Part shown: positions 63,398 to 64,000 of the stretch, piece by piece
How positions within the stretch are numbered: position 1 is the stretch's first letter
Layout of the letters: every line of letters starts with the position of its first letter
Assembly (NCBI GenBank): GCA_023667285.1
Contig: JAMPAK010000001.1
Span: 1,423,234-1,487,233 of the forward strand
DNA length: 64,000 nt
Reading direction: 5' to 3'
From: Muribaculaceae bacterium
GTDB taxonomy: Bacteria; Bacteroidota; Bacteroidia; Bacteroidales; Muribaculaceae
Notes under the pieces: generated by a model
The model's input: only the letters and a program-made list of their open reading frames with translations
What the model was told of the DNA's origin: nothing
The model's database searches: none
Made by a program: the position numbers and the translations under genes

Positions 63398-63820
63398 GGC
63401 GTCCGCAGGACGCAGAATTACACCAAGCCCCGGCCATGCGAGCCTCCCGCAGGGGGCGATAATGCCCGGGGTGTCCGGGGTTTCACCACCGCAGGTAGCA
63501 AACGGCGTCCGTAGGCCGCCAATTTACTCATAGCCCCGGTCGTGCGAGCCTCCCGCAGGGGGCGAGAATGCCCGGGGAAACCGGGGAACAAATAGAAACG
63601 GCGCCCGAAGGCCGCCGAAATCTTACGTATCCGCTGGCTCTCTTTCCGCAAGAACTTCCTCTAGCCACCCCTCCCTCACGCCTTAGCGCGAGATGGCGCC
63701 CGGTAGGGCGCCGAATTACACGTAACCCCGGCCATGCGAGGCTCTCCGCAGGAAGAGCCGAGAATGTCCGGGGCCTCACAATCTCCCGCCAAAAGGCGCC
63801 CGTAGGCCGCCGACTTACCA
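63398..63820. repeat. Five-unit GC-rich palindromic repeat array, about 100-bp period
   Basis: Module A (consensus GGCGYCCGNAGGNCGCCGAAT followed by TAC; written here as a degenerate pattern) starts at 63398, 63504, 63600, 63695 and 63795, spaced 106, 96, 95 and 100 bp. Module B, about 47 bp and flanked by CCCCGG and CCGGGG, follows copies 1, 2 and 4; after copy 3 it is degenerate. Module B contains hairpin cores such as GCCTCCCGCAGGGGGC and GGCTCTCCGCAGGAAGAGCC. The 578-base gap at 63332-63909 holds this array and a promoter, no gene. Confidence 0.8.
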
Positions 63821-63872
63821 CCCCGAAGGCTCTCATCGGCATTATCACACTATTGCAACCTCTTATCATTCT

Positions 63873-63880
63873 TACCTTTG
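63873..63880 (+). promoter_or_regulatory. -7 promoter box for the last partial gene
   Basis: TACCTTTG fits TAnnTTTG, with a TTG at 63853-63855 at 17 bases, slightly short. The ATG at 63910 is 29 bases downstream. Confidence 0.6.
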
Positions 63881-63909
63881 CAACCTAACTATTCTCGAAG
63901 CCCACCCCC

Positions 63910-64000
63910 ATGAAAAAACTCATCACCACCTCCCGGAAACAAACATACTCCCCCATCCTCGGGATACGTGGCTTCGAGACATACCTCAACCGACGCCTCA
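63910..64000 (+). CDS. Start of an unidentified gene (partial)
   Basis: An ATG 29 bases after the -7 box opens a frame that reaches the window edge: 30 residues starting MKKLITTSRKQTYSPILG. The fragment is basic and lacks a signal peptide. It is too short to identify, but the promoter and position make it likely real. Confidence 0.55.
   Translation, partial: MKKLITTSRKQTYSPILGIRGFETYLNRRL

Noticed and set aside
63398-63820. CRISPR array
   Set aside because: The period is about 100 bp, units diverge, and the parts between module A copies are themselves repeated.
63418-63888. Open frames of 77-113 codons on both strands in the repeat array
   Set aside because: They arise from the GC-rich repeats, give Arg/Pro/Gly-rich text with no domain, and have no suitable promoter.

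Overview
The window looks like a stretch of a Bacteroidota chromosome, most likely order Bacteroidales and possibly Muribaculaceae-like (family assignment is inference). Reasons: most transcription units with a visible promoter carry the Bacteroidota -7 box TAnnTTTG, often with a TTTG-like -33 box 19-20 bases upstream; genes lack obvious Shine-Dalgarno sites; and there are DUF4493/PCMD lipoproteins, a DUF4924 protein, an SppA-LpxK-PNP-ThiL gene run and secreted proteins ending in a YNLQGVRVD tail. Coding density is high. I see no rRNA, tRNA, CRISPR array, insertion sequence or prophage.

Layout. 1-3.7 kb: the end of a DEAD-box RNA helicase, then pyrB-pyrI-flavin reductase-glyA. 3.9-7 kb: a galactose unit (galM, sugar nucleotidyltransferase, galK). 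7-8.3 kb: a low-GC gap with a large perfect hairpin and an ECF-type sigma gene. 8.3-12.9 kb: an envelope operon (BamA-like outer-membrane barrel, EptA-like phosphoethanolamine transferase, DUF3943, PCMD protein). 13-16.9 kb: tsaC, a polyprenyl-phosphate sugar transferase with a TTG start, and a ClC channel. 17-23.1 kb: three consecutive DUF4493 lipoproteins. 23.2-26.4 kb: ybaK, aroC, radical SAM protein, upp. 26.4-32.9 kb on the minus strand: sppA-lpxK-pnp-thiL-menD. 33-39 kb: an Asn/Gly-rich exported protein encoded by an in-frame minisatellite, a 1115-residue pectinesterase-like protein and a secreted protein of unknown function.

39-44.7 kb: a glucan unit (GH31 enzyme, thioredoxin-fold lipoprotein, type I pullulanase), behind a promoter region with three direct repeats spaced 23-24 bp. 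44.7-49 kb: ispE, grpE-dnaJ, glutamate dehydrogenase. 49-54.2 kb: DUF4924 protein, GH43 enzyme, UDG-fold protein, MFS transporter, endonuclease IV. 54.2-58 kb: hisS, mlaE-mlaF, SpoU-type methyltransferase. 58-63.3 kb: acetyl-CoA hydrolase/transferase, a small membrane-anchored protein, miaB-tilS-HMA/AraC regulator. 63.4-63.8 kb: a five-unit GC-rich palindromic repeat array of about 100-bp period, followed by the start of one more gene.

Most genes are housekeeping or glycan and envelope functions in tight operons, often with 4-base ATGA overlaps. The least explained parts are the repeat array at 63.4-63.8 kb, the DUF4493 lipoprotein triplet, the envelope operon at 8.3-12.9 kb, the iteron-like repeats at 38.97-39.03 kb and the face-to-face -7 boxes at 60.05 kb. 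No unmistakable new defence or mobile system is visible.
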